Of a stretch of 64,000 nucleotides of DNA, positions 24,180-36,734 are shown in pieces. A program made the position numbers and the translations under genes. The notes under the pieces were generated by a model that saw only the letters and a program-made list of their open reading frames with translations, ran no database searches and had not been told where the DNA came from. The DNA comes from Halichoerus grypus (lineage: Eukaryota > Chordata > Mammalia > Carnivora > Phocidae), in assembly GCF_964656455.1 (NCBI RefSeq), contig NC_135720.1, positions 101,258,696 to 101,322,695 of the forward strand, in the 5' to 3' direction. Each line of letters begins with the position of its first letter. Within the stretch, counting starts at the first letter, position 1.

Positions 24180-24315
24180 GACTGACCCTGAAAGTGACTC
24201 CTGACATTCCCATTACCTAAGTTCTTTCTCCTCCTCTTCTAGTGCTTCCTGCTCTAGTTTGTCTCCTGTCAACACTTTTTGTTGTTTGAGCCTAGGAGAG
24301 AATTGTTTTAGCCTC
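24180..24315 (+). repeat. Unclassified repeat R2, copy 2
   Basis: CTCCTGACATTCCCATTACC, TTTCTCCTCCTCTTCTAGTG and GCTCTAGTTTGTCTCCTG align with 23030-23120 with gaps. Confidence 0.45.
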
Positions 24316-25319
24316 TGGTAAGAACACAGCCTCTCACAAGACAACTTGATAATGGAACTGTAGGAAATGTTCACCTGTGAGAAACATTTATCCTACTCCA
24401 AACTGAAGCTACTCTAAGCGAGGCCTCATGTGGCAGAGTACCACAGCTCTTCAAAACAAAAGATGCACATAAATTCTCAATTAAGCCCTAGACTTCCAGG
24501 AATGATTAACTGCAGTAAAATATGAGGACCAACAATGGGAAAAATGTATAAGCCTTGGTCCTACAAATTCAATCAGGGACAAATCTTCAGGCTAAACTCT
24601 TAGATCAAACTGAAGTTTTTTGAAATTGTAGTTTATGAAGGATGGTTCTTGCCAGTCACTTTAAATCCAGTCAGCCAGCTAGTTAAATTTCTAGTTCCCA
24701 AAATGTTTCCAATAAACTGAATGCAAAATAATAAGACATTTTTATATTTCCTCAGCAATTTACAGAAAAACATATTTATAACAATTTCTCATGGCTAACA
24801 ATGGCTTTATAAGTTCTAACTAATATCTTTGGGTGACAATAACCCACTGGAATTATTTTATCACTTGTAGTGTTTTTGCAAGGATTTATAGATGCTATAA
24901 AAGAATTGTCTTTATAGAATTTTCCACCAACAAATACTTCTCAATCTTTTTGCAGGAGGAATATTATAGAAAGGAACTAATTTCATCCAACTTTTGAGAA
25001 ATAACCAATTCTTATCTGTATAATCTTTAAAATTAGCATAATATTAGCTAAAATTGGAAGAAATACTCAGGGACTCATATTCATGATGAAATTTGATATC
25101 AACAAAGAGCATGATTTCTTCTTTTGGGAGGCTGATTGGACTCACTGGAAATGTCATAAGTCCCCCATAGATAGAGCACCAGAGAGTGAATTCTTGCATT
25201 ATTTGGCATGTGGGAATCCCTCACTAGAGTAACAACAGACGACTGAAGCTATGGTCCCTCAAACAGGAATTTACCAGACTTGCTGTCTTCCAGTTTCTTG
25301 GAGTGTTAGAACTGGAGAC
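24316..25319. other. Unique sequence, no gene recognised
   Basis: No coding frame or named repeat seen. Confidence 0.45.
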
Positions 25320-25324
25320 CACCT

Positions 25325-25505
25325 TCAGGATTTCTCAATTTCAGTGGCATATTAGAACAATCTGAAGAGCTTTTTAAACTTACAGATGCCTAGGAGCATC
25401 TGAGACCAGTTAAATTTAAATATCTGAGGATAATCACTAAACCTCGGTAAATGCTTAAAGTCCTCCAGGTGATTCTAATGTGCAGCCAGGCTAATATTCA
25501 ATTGT
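25325..25505 (+). repeat. hAT-Charlie relic, MER20-like
   Basis: TTTCTCAATTTCAGTGGCAT, GAAGAGCTTTTTAAACTTAC, AGATGCCTAGGAGCATCTGA and CCAGGTGATTCTAATGTGCA match the palindromic MER20-type consensus. Its ends are inverted repeats. Ancient DNA transposon. Confidence 0.75.
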
Positions 25506-27485
25506 CTTTTAGCCAAACTCCTCAATTAACACAAGAAGAGATCTAGTAATTCCAGGGATCAGTTGGTGGTAACAGGTTTATTCTATTTCTCTTGACATTT
25601 CCCTAATGGCTGTGCATATAGAAATTAAAAACTCTTCATCAGCTCAATACATCTGTATCCTGAAGGGGCAACTTTTAGAAGCTTCTCAGATCCCCACTAC
25701 ATAAAGGACTTTGTATTTTAACCAAGCATGAAGTCAGACTTGGGAGAATCACATTTCAAGTCAGAATGTATACATGTAGAACAATAGGAGATCCATTCAC
25801 TAAAAAGAAAGTTATTCTAGGGAGCCTCTAATCTCCCTTTTCAGTATACCAATCTTTGTTCAATTTTCATCTTAAGATTCAGCTTCTTTCACAGTGGGCT
25901 GATGGAAAACACAACTCAGCAATGAGAGAAACTCCAATTTCCCTATTATTCGTGAAGGATAGATTCAGCCCTTGCTCATCTTATAAATTAACATATATGT
26001 ATTGTGTGCATCCAGTGGACAAATCACAATATCGTTGGATATAATCTCTACACTAAAAGAACATATAATATCACTGAGTATATGAAACAAATGAAAGAAA
26101 GTTAACTGGATTGCTTTGAACTCATTCTATGTGCTCAGAGTAGTTTATGGTGATTGAGTTGTTGATTCATTATAACTCTTGCTTTTCCAATGGTCCAAAT
26201 TTAATGATTCAGGTAATTTAATAAATATAAACTAAGTTATAACATTAGACTTTTCACTCCCCTACCCAACAGGTTTTATTTTTCTATCTCCTCTTGATTA
26301 CTAGCCTGCCTTCTGGATAGTTCTATCTGACATGAGAGAATGGGATATTAAAGCAATCTTCCGCATTCTACTCTGTGATCTCTTCTCCTATTAGTTTACC
26401 ATAATCTCAAATTGTGGAAATGAAGAAAAACTTGGATTGCATGGATCGAGCCTGCTCTCCCCTCTGACAAGAAGCTTCCCCAAAAGGAGAGGAGCCTCTT
26501 TATTCACTCTACAGTTCTATCAAAGAGACCTATCTTTGATGAAACATGGCCAGTAGTCCAAATCACCTTCCTACTCTTTTCGGTGGGAAACATACATCTG
26601 TGAAGTAGAGTTCCCATAAGAACATTAATGCTGCTCCAGGAAGTGTCTGTATCATCATAACCATTCTACAAATGAATGTTTCATAGAGAGGTTTTGACAT
26701 GGTGATTCTGTAACAGTTCTGCTAACGTCTGCAGAGAAATTACCATAGTGACTGTTGGAAAATGTCTCAGCTCATCTTAAAGCCTAGGTTTTCTGACATA
26801 GTGAAGACAAGAGGGACAAGAGGGATCTGAGAAACTGATCCTGGAAAACTGAACTTTGATTCACCCTTGTGGTTATTACTCAAGAATGTGACAGAGTCTC
26901 ACTTACAGCCATGTTCAGACAAGTGATTTACATTTGTTGTCTCTGTTGATGACTTTCTATCAATTGTTACCACCCTTTTAAAAATTGTGAAACACATAAA
27001 CAAATTGCAGAGGAGTTCATTGACTTCAGAAATTAATTTCTTTTCCTGAAAACTAAATGAAACACTGTATATTCATTCCTTTGCTATTCAGCAATAATTT
27101 ATTAAAGGCCCAGCATTGTAATATCGACATGAGGACTAAACTGTTGCATACCTTTCTTGATTAAACGTTCTTCCTTAGGCACTTTTGTTTTCTTCCATTT
27201 TGTTACTTACTCAAAGTATACTTACCACAGGAAATACTCAAATTCAGCTTGGAGTTATTGGCAATCTGTCTTGGTCAACATTTCTAATTGTGAGTCTTAA
27301 CATCACACATCACAGACATGTTTCCTCACTAATTGAACTTGCTATTCATCCTTTCTTCATATCTTTGTCATTGTCATTGCTTTTTCATGTCCTTTTCTGT
27401 CCACTATCCTTATCCCTCAGTACCAAGTTTGATACCTACCTTCTCTACATAGTTTGACTACCCAAGCAATCCAAATTTCTTTATT
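25506..27485. other. Unique sequence, no gene recognised
   Basis: Two kb with several 60-90 codon frames but no domain, splice context or repeat I recognise. Confidence 0.45.
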
Positions 27486-27538
27486 GAATTTCTATAGCAC
27501 AAAAAAAAAAAAAAAAGAATCAGAATTTCTATAGCACA
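27486..27538 (+). repeat. A run flanked by a 16-bp direct repeat
   Basis: GAATTTCTATAGCACA occurs at 27486-27501 and again at 27523-27538. Between them are about 15 A residues and GAATCA. It looks like a retrotransposition scar with tail and duplication but no body, or a local tandem duplication. Confidence 0.85.
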
Positions 27539-28134
27539 TATTATCTATATTACTGTTTGGCATTGTTACAATCTAATTATGAAACATCTTACAGTGCAAA
27601 GCATTCTACCACGTGATGTTATTTTGTGACCTAGACTCTAAGTGCTGTAGAAGTGATGAGAAGAGAAAGATTAATAAAAGATGTTTATGTTCTATTTATT
27701 TTAAGCACAGATTACAGCAGATGTTTCTAGATGTAAAATCCAGTGCTTCTTTCAACTTGGAAGTTGTGCCAACTCCTGGATAAGGATATTTTTTGCCAAG
27801 AAGCAGAGAAGTGATGAGTTTCCGGTGAGTATTTCTAAGTCCCCTTTAGTGGAGGCAGAAATGAAAGGCAGCAGCTGTTTATCATGCTTTATTGAGACTG
27901 CAAATTTCATCATTTAAGCACTGAATTGATTAATTCAACACACTGCATTGAGTATGTTTTCTGGAAATTGATGAATATGCAAATAGGATTTTGGAGGAAG
28001 TTTTACTCCTCAGAGTAATTGAAGAGGAATTTTACTGTCTACCAATATATAGCTATCTGAAAGGTCTTGTACAGATGCAGATGTTTAAGACATTACTGAT
28101 GTCTGAGGTAACAGACTTGTTGAGCTACCTCTCC
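27539..28134. other. Unique sequence, no gene recognised
   Basis: Nothing recognised. Confidence 0.4.
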
Positions 28135-28310
28135 TAAATCCTTGCTTTTCAAATTTAAATGTGCATGCAAATCACTTGAAGATCTTGATAAAAACACAGA
28201 TTCTGACTGAGAAGTCCTGGGATGGGGCTGGGATTCTGCATCCCCAATAAGCTTCCAGGGGATGCAGACCATACTTTGGGGAACAAGGCCCTAAACCACC
28301 TTTCTCCCAC
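28135..28310 (-). repeat. hAT-Charlie relic, MER5A-like
   Basis: GCTTTTCAAATTTAAATGTG, GCAAATCACTTGAAGATCTT, AAAACACAGATTCTGACTGA, GGGCTGGGATTCTGCATC and CAGACCATACTTTGGGGAAC follow MER5A in reverse. Confidence 0.75.
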
Positions 28311-28920
28311 TGACACGAGGCACGTTCCTCCTCCATGTTTCACTAACCTGAGAGCAGCTAAGAAGGTACTGCCACATGTTCAAGGTCAAGGAGGTGTGTT
28401 TCTGTAGAACAAAATCATTTTCAATGCATTTCCTTGAGAAGTGGTGTTATAGATTGTGGTTAAGTGTAGTTGAATCATTTAGCCCATTTTCTTTATTCTT
28501 AAACATTTATTGAGTGTTGTTTATGTGTAAGGCATAAAAACAAAGATAAATAGAATCAGGTTCATGGTTATGATGTTAGCTTGTTTCCCCTGCTCGATTT
28601 GAACTCAAGAATTCATAGCATTGTAGAGGTGTATATACATCAAGATATCAATAATTTCTTGGAGTAATTTAAGGAGTAACATATTTCCTCTACATTATTT
28701 ATGGAGTAATAAGAATTGAGTTGCTGATGCCAGGAACAAAACCTGCTCCTCCCCATCTAAGGGGGGAAAAAAGCCTGGAAAATAAAATTAAGGAATGTTG
28801 GTAAAAATTGCAATTGTAACGAAAAAAAATTCATTATAAATGAATAATAATAATAATCAGAAAAATCCTGGGAACACTAGGCCCCCGGGTTTTTCCTTTT
28901 CCTTGCAAAATTTCAGTGTT
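28311..28920. other. Mostly unique sequence
   Basis: A MIR-like scrap lies at 28500-28530 (AACATTTATTGAGTGTTG). A short (AAT)n lies at 28842-28857. No gene recognised. Confidence 0.45.
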
Positions 28921-29115
28921 GCTCATTCACGTACTCATTAATTCCCTAGTTCAACCAACATCTACTACATGCCAGATATTTTTCTGGGTCCTGGTAAGAT
29001 TATGGTGAATGAAACAAGATTCCTGACTACATGGAACTTGTGGAACACAGAATGACAATATATAGTAAATGAATTAAGAAATAGACAAGAAAATATATGA
29101 GAAGGATGAATACTT
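28921..29115 (+). repeat. Ancient mammalian repeat, family unassigned
   Basis: TGCCAGATATTTTTCTGGGT, GGTGAATGAAACAAGATTCC and TGGAACTTGTGGAACACAG follow the widespread 'tgtgctaggcactgggaatacaatgaacaagacaaggtccctgccctcatggagct' theme, cited here from memory in outline only. Confidence 0.4.
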
Positions 29116-30887
29116 CAAATAAGTAACACAGAGTTAAGTGATAATGGCTGGGAAGGAGATTGTGTCAGAGGACATCTGCCTGTCATTACCCACTGTCTCT
29201 GGTATAGACTTTCAATAGGATACCTTACTTTATAACCAGGAATTCTCTGCTCATGGAGGATATTTCCCTAGAGTTTGAAGGATGATTTTTACACACCCCT
29301 TTTTGTTAAATAATCTTAATCCTAGTCTCCTGAACAATTAAACTTTTTTATAACCATTTCTTCCATGCCATCATTAAATAAACAGACTCATGGCAACATC
29401 CCCTGATAGCCTAAAAAATAGTTATGCAGTTAATATTTTCTCCCTCCCTTAATATTTCACTATATCTATAATATAAGATGGTTGGTTTTGTATGATAAGG
29501 GAAATACAAAGTCTTATGGAAACATAAATGAGGCCAATACCAGAATTCCCTTTGGGAATCAAACAGGAATTGTGAGGACAGGACGTTGAACTTGGAACAG
29601 GACAAATGAACAGCTTTTCACAGGCAAGATGATGATAGAAGCATTTGGATGTCAGGGAGTTGTGGACAAAGACTTTGAAGGGAAGGGAAATTAGCATTTG
29701 GTGGATATTCTACTTTTTGATGATATTGTACCATGTACTTATATATGCCTAATCCAGGAGCCTATCTTTCATATACAACAATGCTGTTCACTGAGAGAAT
29801 GAGATCCAAGATTTAAACAACTTGGAACATATCATGCTGGTAAATGTCCAGATAATAGGAACACATTATGGAAGGTAAGAAGAATCACAACCATGAAGGC
29901 TGGTCCTTGGATCCTCAGAGATTTATGACCAGTACAAAGTGCTATCTATGCAAATGTGCTCAGTTTTATCAGATAGGCTCCTACTAAAGCCAATTTCAGA
30001 CTTCCTCTCATTCTGGTCCCTACTCTGTTTTGATATGTTATGCAGGTGGTTTTGTACCTAATCTTAATAATTCAACTCACTCTGTTGTACACACACTATC
30101 TTTTAAATATCTGAATATTTCACTCCCAGCCTGCCCCATTGACATGCCTACCCATGTCTGCCCTTTGACCATTACAAGTGAATCACATTGCAGCAAAACT
30201 GGAGATACAATGGTAAGTTGGAGACTGGTTACATATGAACTGACATAGCTCTTAAGTAGATGTTTAGAGTGTTAAGTCTCTATATAGTTTCTTACTCTTT
30301 TGAGCATAATGATTCAGAAAAATCAAAAAGCATGTATATTGGAACTTTCCATTCAAAAAGGGCATTTGAATGTATTTCTAAAATTTGTTTTAAATTTGTG
30401 GATTCATTATAAAACAATGGATGGAATGCAGATGTCCACTCTATCAAGGGAGCCACTCACATATTTCAAATTCATACATAAATATTTAGAAACTGAATCT
30501 TTGTAATTAAATAAGATATTCTCATTGAAAGCATTCAGTAATTTGCTTTAGATTTTTTTATTATTATTCAACAGTAATGGTCCCTACCATAGGCCAAAAG
30601 CTGTTATTTTTTTTTTCCATTCAAGGTCTCCATTTATTTGATTACTATTTGTGTACGAATGGAAAAGTACCCAAAACATAAATGATGAAAGTAATTCAGA
30701 GATGAAGCTCTTTTTCTGTTCAGAATGTCATTATTTTCTCAGTTTTAAAAGAATTCATATGTAAATGTGGTTTCTATTATCTAAAGTAAAGATGACTCTA
30801 GTGTGAACAATATTAACATTTAAGATAATAATACCTGCCCTACCCGCCTCAAAGTTAAACTCAAATATATTCATCTCTTTGCCATTG
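29116..30887. other. Unique sequence, no gene recognised
   Basis: Several frames of 60-80 codons on both strands, none with a recognisable domain. Confidence 0.45.
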
Positions 30888-31190
30888 AACAAATATGTAC
30901 TGAGTGTTGATTATGTGCCAAGCACTGCAGTAGACTAATTTTCTCACAAGACTGTAAACTTGGATGGTTCCTTTGTGAAATAATTAAAATTCTATACAGC
31001 TTGATTAGCCAGTATTCTTCCTAACTTACAATGCAGCCATTCAAGGTAGGTATTATTCTAGTCTTGCCAACCAGGAAACAGAAACTCAGACAAGTTAGGA
31101 TGCTTGCCCTCATCCATACAGATTGTCAATATCAGAAGTTCCTTTGGGTTGGTTTGAACTCAAGATTTTATCTTTCCAAGACTCTTGCTC
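30888..31190 (+). repeat. MIR element, interrupted
   Basis: Left part GTACTGAGTGTTGATTATGT with GCCAAGCACTGCAG (30896-30930). Right part GGTAGGTATTATTCTAGTC, CCAGGAAACAGAAACTCAGA and GGTTTGAACTCAAGATT (31044-31168). Confidence 0.7.
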
Positions 31191-31404
31191 TTTCTATTTC
31201 AGCACATGACCCCACACACTTTCATGTGTATGACTATTTCCTGCATCAATAGTAGCAGCTTTGTGATTATAATCCTAACTACCCTCTGCACTGAATCTTG
31301 CAGTTTCAAACTTGGTCTTCACGAGAACACTGAAAAAGTTGGGAGAGTATAATTACACATCTGATATTAAGCCTCTTCATCGTACTTACTTTCTTGAATT
31401 TTAA

Positions 31405-31520
31405 TAACACTGCCTCTTTGAAGCCAAGAACCATCTCTTATTTATTTTTATATCCTTATACCTAGCATAATGCTGGATGCACAGCAGGTGCTCTGTAAGT
31501 TGATTTGAAATTAATGTTTC
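31405..31520 (+). repeat. L2 3'-end relic
   Basis: GAAGCCAAGAACCATCTCTT, TATATCCTTATACCTAGCAT and GATGCACAGCAGGTGCTCTG match the L2 terminus. Confidence 0.65.
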
Positions 31521-32249
31521 TGGAACTATTCCCTCATCTACATTCACAGTAATAATGCAAAGTTATAGTAAAAGTTTACATTATATGCAGTATTTCTCTG
31601 TTTAATAAATTTGTATCTAGTTGAAAATAGATTCCCATCAAACTGATTAAAATAAAACTAAGAGCTTTGTGTTTGATGGAATGGGCCTCGGATATGATAA
31701 TATATTGGCAGAGCCTTGAAAACTATAGAGTATTTGCAAATATAAAGTACTATTATTATTGCAGAAAGATCTAATATAATCCTGTCAAAGATCATTTCAT
31801 TTTGTTTTCAGACATTGCAACATTATTGTCTGTCACCTGTTTTCGGCACCCAGCTATCTTCTGTTGTACATTGAAGACAGCTTTTAAACTATTAACCTCA
31901 GAACAATCTGGTGTGATGGCAAATCTTTTATGAGGCAATTAAATTCAGGCAAATAAAAAGGCAGAAATGACAGTAACTAAATGAAGAAAAGGCAAGATTA
32001 AATTATGCCATAAATTATAAACAGAAGGGTGTATTGTTTTTTTTGTTCCAAAGAAATGCCCTGTCTCATTACTAAATTCTAGCACACTACCACTCATGCT
32101 GACCCTACCATGCTTCTGAAAATTATCTCCTCTGTAGAATTCCATAATATTTTTTCTCAACAACCAACTATCTCAGGAACATAGAAGAATTATAGCTCCT
32201 TCATACAGTTAACATTTCATTTTTTTCTCATTAGTAAGATTAAGCCCAC
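31521..32249. other. Unique sequence, no gene recognised
   Basis: AT-rich. Nothing recognised. Confidence 0.45.
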
Positions 32250-32780
32250 AGTATCAGTCTGGATTTTTAGTCACAAGCAAGAGAAACTAATTACAGCTGA
32301 TTTAAGTAGAAGAAAAATTTGTTTAAAGGATATCAGGTAGTTCATGAATCACCCAGAAGGATGGGCCACATCTGGGGATATTCAGACAGTAATAATCCTT
32401 AAAATTATGCTGTAGAACTTGCCTTGAGAAGAGGACACTGTAGCTAAATGCCTCTACTTGCACAACTAAAGACAGCAGGTGGAACATAAGACACTGTTGC
32501 AAATACAGTGGTTGTCACCACCACTGGCTGCACAACTCACTATTCTCTGTTAGAATCATCTTTTTTGCATCTGTCTCCTTGAGAATACACTGCTGAGTAA
32601 AGCCTGATAGGTTCATCTGATTGGCAGCCTTAAATCGTACATCCAAATTATGGCTGCAAAGAAAGCCAAGAAAGCAAGTGTCAGGCAGGAAAGCCAGCAT
32701 CTATCTTGTATATGAGATAGCATCTCTGAATCTTACCGAGCCTCACTGGGGTTCAGATGCTGGGCTGTCACACAGAAAGA
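32250..32780. repeat. Possible ancient repeat, family unassigned
   Basis: It opens with CAGTCTGGATTTTTAGTCAC, AAGCAAGAGAAACTAATTAC and AAAGGATATCAGGTAGTTCA, a phrase I have seen in repeated mammalian DNA. I cannot place it or set exact ends. Confidence 0.35.
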
Positions 32781-34697
32781 CAAATATGCACTACAACTTT
32801 ATGAACAGCTTCCTTTGCTACAAAGCAACTAATAGAGATCTGAATTCACAAATAGGTAATCTTTATTAAGGAGGTCATAACCTAAGATCCTAAACATTTA
32901 TCACAACAAACATGAATCAAAGTGCAATACCTTTTATAGACTGCTATTTTCTTATTGCATCAGAAATTTCCTTTTATTAAAACACTTTTTGCCAGAATGT
33001 TAACAACTGTTGCATGTAAAAGGATTTATGGGTCAAAGTTATTTTAAAGTTATAGTGTGCGAATTTTTCCATTGATTGACCTCAAATCCCCTTCCTCCTT
33101 TCTTCTCTCACTTTGTTTTCTTTCTTTCCTTCCATTTTTTCTTATTTCTTTCCACATTGTTTTCTTTCTTTCCTTCTTTCCTCTCTTTCTTCATATACTA
33201 TCCCCCTGGACTAGTGATTTGCAGAATACCTTTGATAAATATTGTTACTATTTTAGATAATTGCAAAGCAGCTGTTGCTTTCAGCAAGAATAAATGACCC
33301 TATATAAACAAATCTGTCTCAATACTGTCTGTTTTACAATCAACTTCTATTTTTAATTATGTTGTCAAGGAACCTATGGAGAGATAGGAGGTCAGTCTTC
33401 ATTGCAATGTTCTTTTCAAAATTCTGTAAGTTTGATTCACATAAAGCCCCTATTTTTGTAGATCAAAAATTGTCAGTGATTAGTAAATATATATTCATCC
33501 TAATAGTATATCTGTCATGAACAAGAATAATTCATATTTCTGTAAAACTTCATACATTTCAAAGCACTAACATGACATTTGAGAACTACTCATTTAATTC
33601 TAAAGTATTGTACCATTTTGAAAGGAGCAGTCTGGAATAGAGATAAAATTGATAAGGGTAAATGCACATGTTTAAAAATCTGGAAGACCAGCTCCACTGC
33701 TTAACCCTCTCAAATATTTTGGCAGAGGAAAGGTTCTAATTCTGCAAAAAAAATTTTGACCTGTCAAAATTTCTGCTTATCTGATACCTCTACCTACTCA
33801 TTAGTTTATTCCCCAATAACTATTTTCCTATCTATTTTATGGCAGCTTGACTAAAAGTTGCTCAAAATCTACAAAAAAAGAGGATCATATTATAATTATT
33901 GCCACCCAGTAGTTTATCTGCTGTGAGAGAGGAATTTCTATTCTGAAATTCCTGTGAAAGAGAGAGAATGGTAATTCCTAGAGTAGTTCTCATTTATCAT
34001 CTAAACCATTTGGGGATTTTTCTGGTTATTTTCATTTTTACTTATTCTTTAAAATTTCAGTAAATAGTGCCTTTCCCAGAGAGTCTTATTCAGTTGATCA
34101 GAGTAGCATTCTGTTTTGTTTTCTCTTAAAATTTGATGAGGGGATTTTAATATACCACCAACATTGATAACTGTCTTAAAAAATCTGGGACCCACTTCTT
34201 TCTCCCTTGGGCAAATCCCTCTCCATGGTCTATATCAAAGTGCCCATATAAACTTGAATTACTACTTACAGTTTAATACAAAATTACCATATAAATAGCA
34301 CAAAAATTTAAATGTAACTCTTGAGGATTATATTTTGGAAAGTGTAATACATATCAAATGATTGCTAAGGGCTCTTGTTAACAATTTATAAACATTTGAG
34401 TAAGTTATTAGGAACTATAGCACATACATCATTAACTATCTAATACTTGGAAACATTAGGAATATTCAAAATTTATAGACCAATCAAGTAATTTGAAAGG
34501 AAAGAAAATAATGGAAAATATGAATTGGATATAGTTGAATATGGCTGTGATGCTACTAGGAGAAAAAAAGCATAAAAGTAGATTTAATCTAAATAATTTT
34601 GAATATTATGATTACATAAAGTCAACATATTAAGTACATAGTCATCACAAAAGAAGAGTCCTCTTTAAAAAAAAAAAAAAATTGTCTAATACAGAGA
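32781..34697. other. Unique sequence with a pyrimidine tract
   Basis: A CT-rich, (CTTT)-like tract lies at 33088-33193. An A run lies at 34666-34681, just before L1-B. No coding gene seen; the Phe/Ser-rich frames come from the tract. Confidence 0.5.
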
Positions 34698-35179
34698 GAG
34701 TGCCCAAGATGGTGACCTAGAAAGACCCTGAACTCACCTCCTCCATGGACACACCAAATCTACACCCATTTATAGAGCATTTCCTCCTGAAGTTCTGAGG
34801 GCTGGCTGAACAGTTCCTGCACAACAAAATGTAGACCACATAGAAGAGAACAGCAAGAGCATTGGAAACATGGTAACAAAGGGAACCCCCGCCCTCTGTG
34901 CTGTAAATTGCAGTGGGGAGGATAGTGCTGAGGGACCATGAGCCGATTCATCTGCCCTGGGACACATAAAAAAAATACAGAGTTTAAAAGGGCAACTAGA
35001 ATATAAAAAAGCAGCTCTAGAACTCTGCCAAATGTCAGGGGAGCTTTTGGAACTCTCTCCAGATCAGAGGGCCTAGCAAGTGCCAGGGTTTATGTTTCCT
35101 TTCCACCTTGACAGTGAGGATGGAAGGAAGATCCAGGTAGCCTAGTTGACCTACCACCTCAGGGAGCTCCAAGCCCCTA

Positions 35180-35750
35180 GCCCACAGCCATCCTACCCAA
35201 GGTAGCCCTAGCACAACAGATACCTGACTGTACCTGTTTAGTGCTCACTACAGCTCCAGCCATCTCAGCAAGGTGACATGGGCACAAAGCACCTTGGAAC
35301 ACTTTAGGTCGATACCACTTCAGCTCCAGATGACTTCCCTGGGCACCACCAGTGCAAAATGTCATGGGACCCCCTTGCCCATGCCTGCTTCTGCTCTGGA
35401 TGACTCATCAGGTTATCCCCCTGTGTGGAGTACCCTGGGACAATGTGGCCTATGCCCGACTCAACTCCAGCCACACAGCCAGGGCACCCCCTGTGTAGGG
35501 CACACTGGAACCCCCCAGCTTGCACCTATTTCAGCTTCGGCTGTCCTTCCAGGTTTCCCTCTGCATGGAGAGTCCCACGATCCCCCCAGATTGCACCCAT
35601 TTCAGTTTCAGCTATCCTGCCAGGGTGCCATCTATATGGAGAGCCCCAGGACTGCTCTGAACTATGCCTACTTCAGCTGTAGCCATCTGATCAGGAGGCC
35701 CCAAAACAGAGTTCACCAGAACTCCTAGCCCATGACAGCCACAGCTTCAG
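35180..35750 (+). repeat. ~70-bp monomers in the L1-B 5'UTR
   Basis: A phrase like TTCAGCTCCAGCCATCC recurs at 35249, 35319, 35389, 35460, 35530, 35601, 35672 and 35740, with steps of 68-71 bases. Each unit goes on with a GCCAGGGCACCCCCTGTG-like core and a CCCAGCTTGCACC-like end. An eighth, weaker unit may begin near 35180. Divergence between units is high. In mouse L1s tandem 5'UTR monomers carry the promoter; a similar role here is inference. Confidence 0.85.
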
Positions 35751-35894
35751 CCTGTTAAATTCACCAAGCACACACAGTCAGTACAATCACAGAAAGAAAG
35801 AAAAAAAAAGGAACACCATAAATCATTCCTTTAAGTTTAGGAAAAGTATCTGCTCCACCAAACTCATTAAAACAAACACAGAAAGTCAAGCAAA

Positions 35895-36734
35895 ATGAAG
35901 AGATGGGAGAATATACTTAAAATGAAAGACCGCAACAAAACTCAGAAAAAGAACTAAATAAAATGGAGATAAGCAATCTATCTGATAGAAAGTTCAAAGT
36001 AATAATTGTAAAGATGGTAACCAGACTGCAGAGAGGAGTGGATGAACACAGTGAGAACTTCAACAAAGAGACAGGAAATACAAAAAAGAACCAATCAAAG
36101 TTGAAAAAGACAATAACTGAAATGAAAAATACACTAGAGGGAATCAACAGTAGATTAGAGAATGCTATAGACTGGATCAGCAATCTGGAAGACAGGGTAA
36201 TAGAAAGTACCCAAGCTGAACAGTAAAAAGAAAAAAGAATTTTAAAAAGTGAAGATAAGTTAAGGGATTATTTGGACAACATCAAGTCAACAAACATTTG
36301 CATAATAAGGATCCAAGAAAGAGAAGAGAGAAAGGGGTAGAACTTAGGTGAAGAAAAATAGCTAAAAATTTTCCTGTCCTGGGGCTAAAACAGACATCCA
36401 GCTTCAGGAAGCACAGAGTTCCAAACAAGATGAACTCAAAGAAGTAATAATAAAAAGGGAATCTTAAAAGCAGCAAAAGAGAAGCAACTAGTTATGTATA
36501 AGGGATATCCCATATGGATAACAGCTGATTTTTCACCCGAACTTTGCAGGCCAGAAGAGAGTGGAATGACATATTCAAAATATTAAAAAGAAAAAAACAT
36601 ACAGCCAAGAATACTCTTACCAGCAGGCCCTCATTCAGAATTGAGGAGAGATAGTTTCCCCAGACAAACATAAGTTAAAGGAGTTTATTGTCACTAAACA
36701 GGCTTTACAAAAAATGTTGAAGAGACTTATTTAA
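35895..36734 (+). pseudogene. LINE-1 ORF1 pseudogene, L1-B
   Basis: It likely begins at the ATG at 35895, soon broken by a stop. An 88-codon stretch from 35963 (MEISNLSDRKFKV...) has the ORF1 coiled-coil character, with ENAIDWISNLEDRV at its end. The C-terminal part shows FQEARRE-like remnants near 36550 and QALQKMLKRL before TAA at 36732-36734. Length is close to 280 codons. Inactive. Confidence 0.8.

Noticed and set aside
24316..34690. Search for exons of a host gene
   Set aside because: No frame with a family signature flanked by plausible splice sites was found. Short conserved exons could be missed by eye.
35273..35728. 151-codon + strand frame, repeat-like protein
   Set aside because: It reads through the 70-bp monomers of the L1-B 5'UTR. 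The unit length is not a multiple of three in all units, so it is not a coding repeat.
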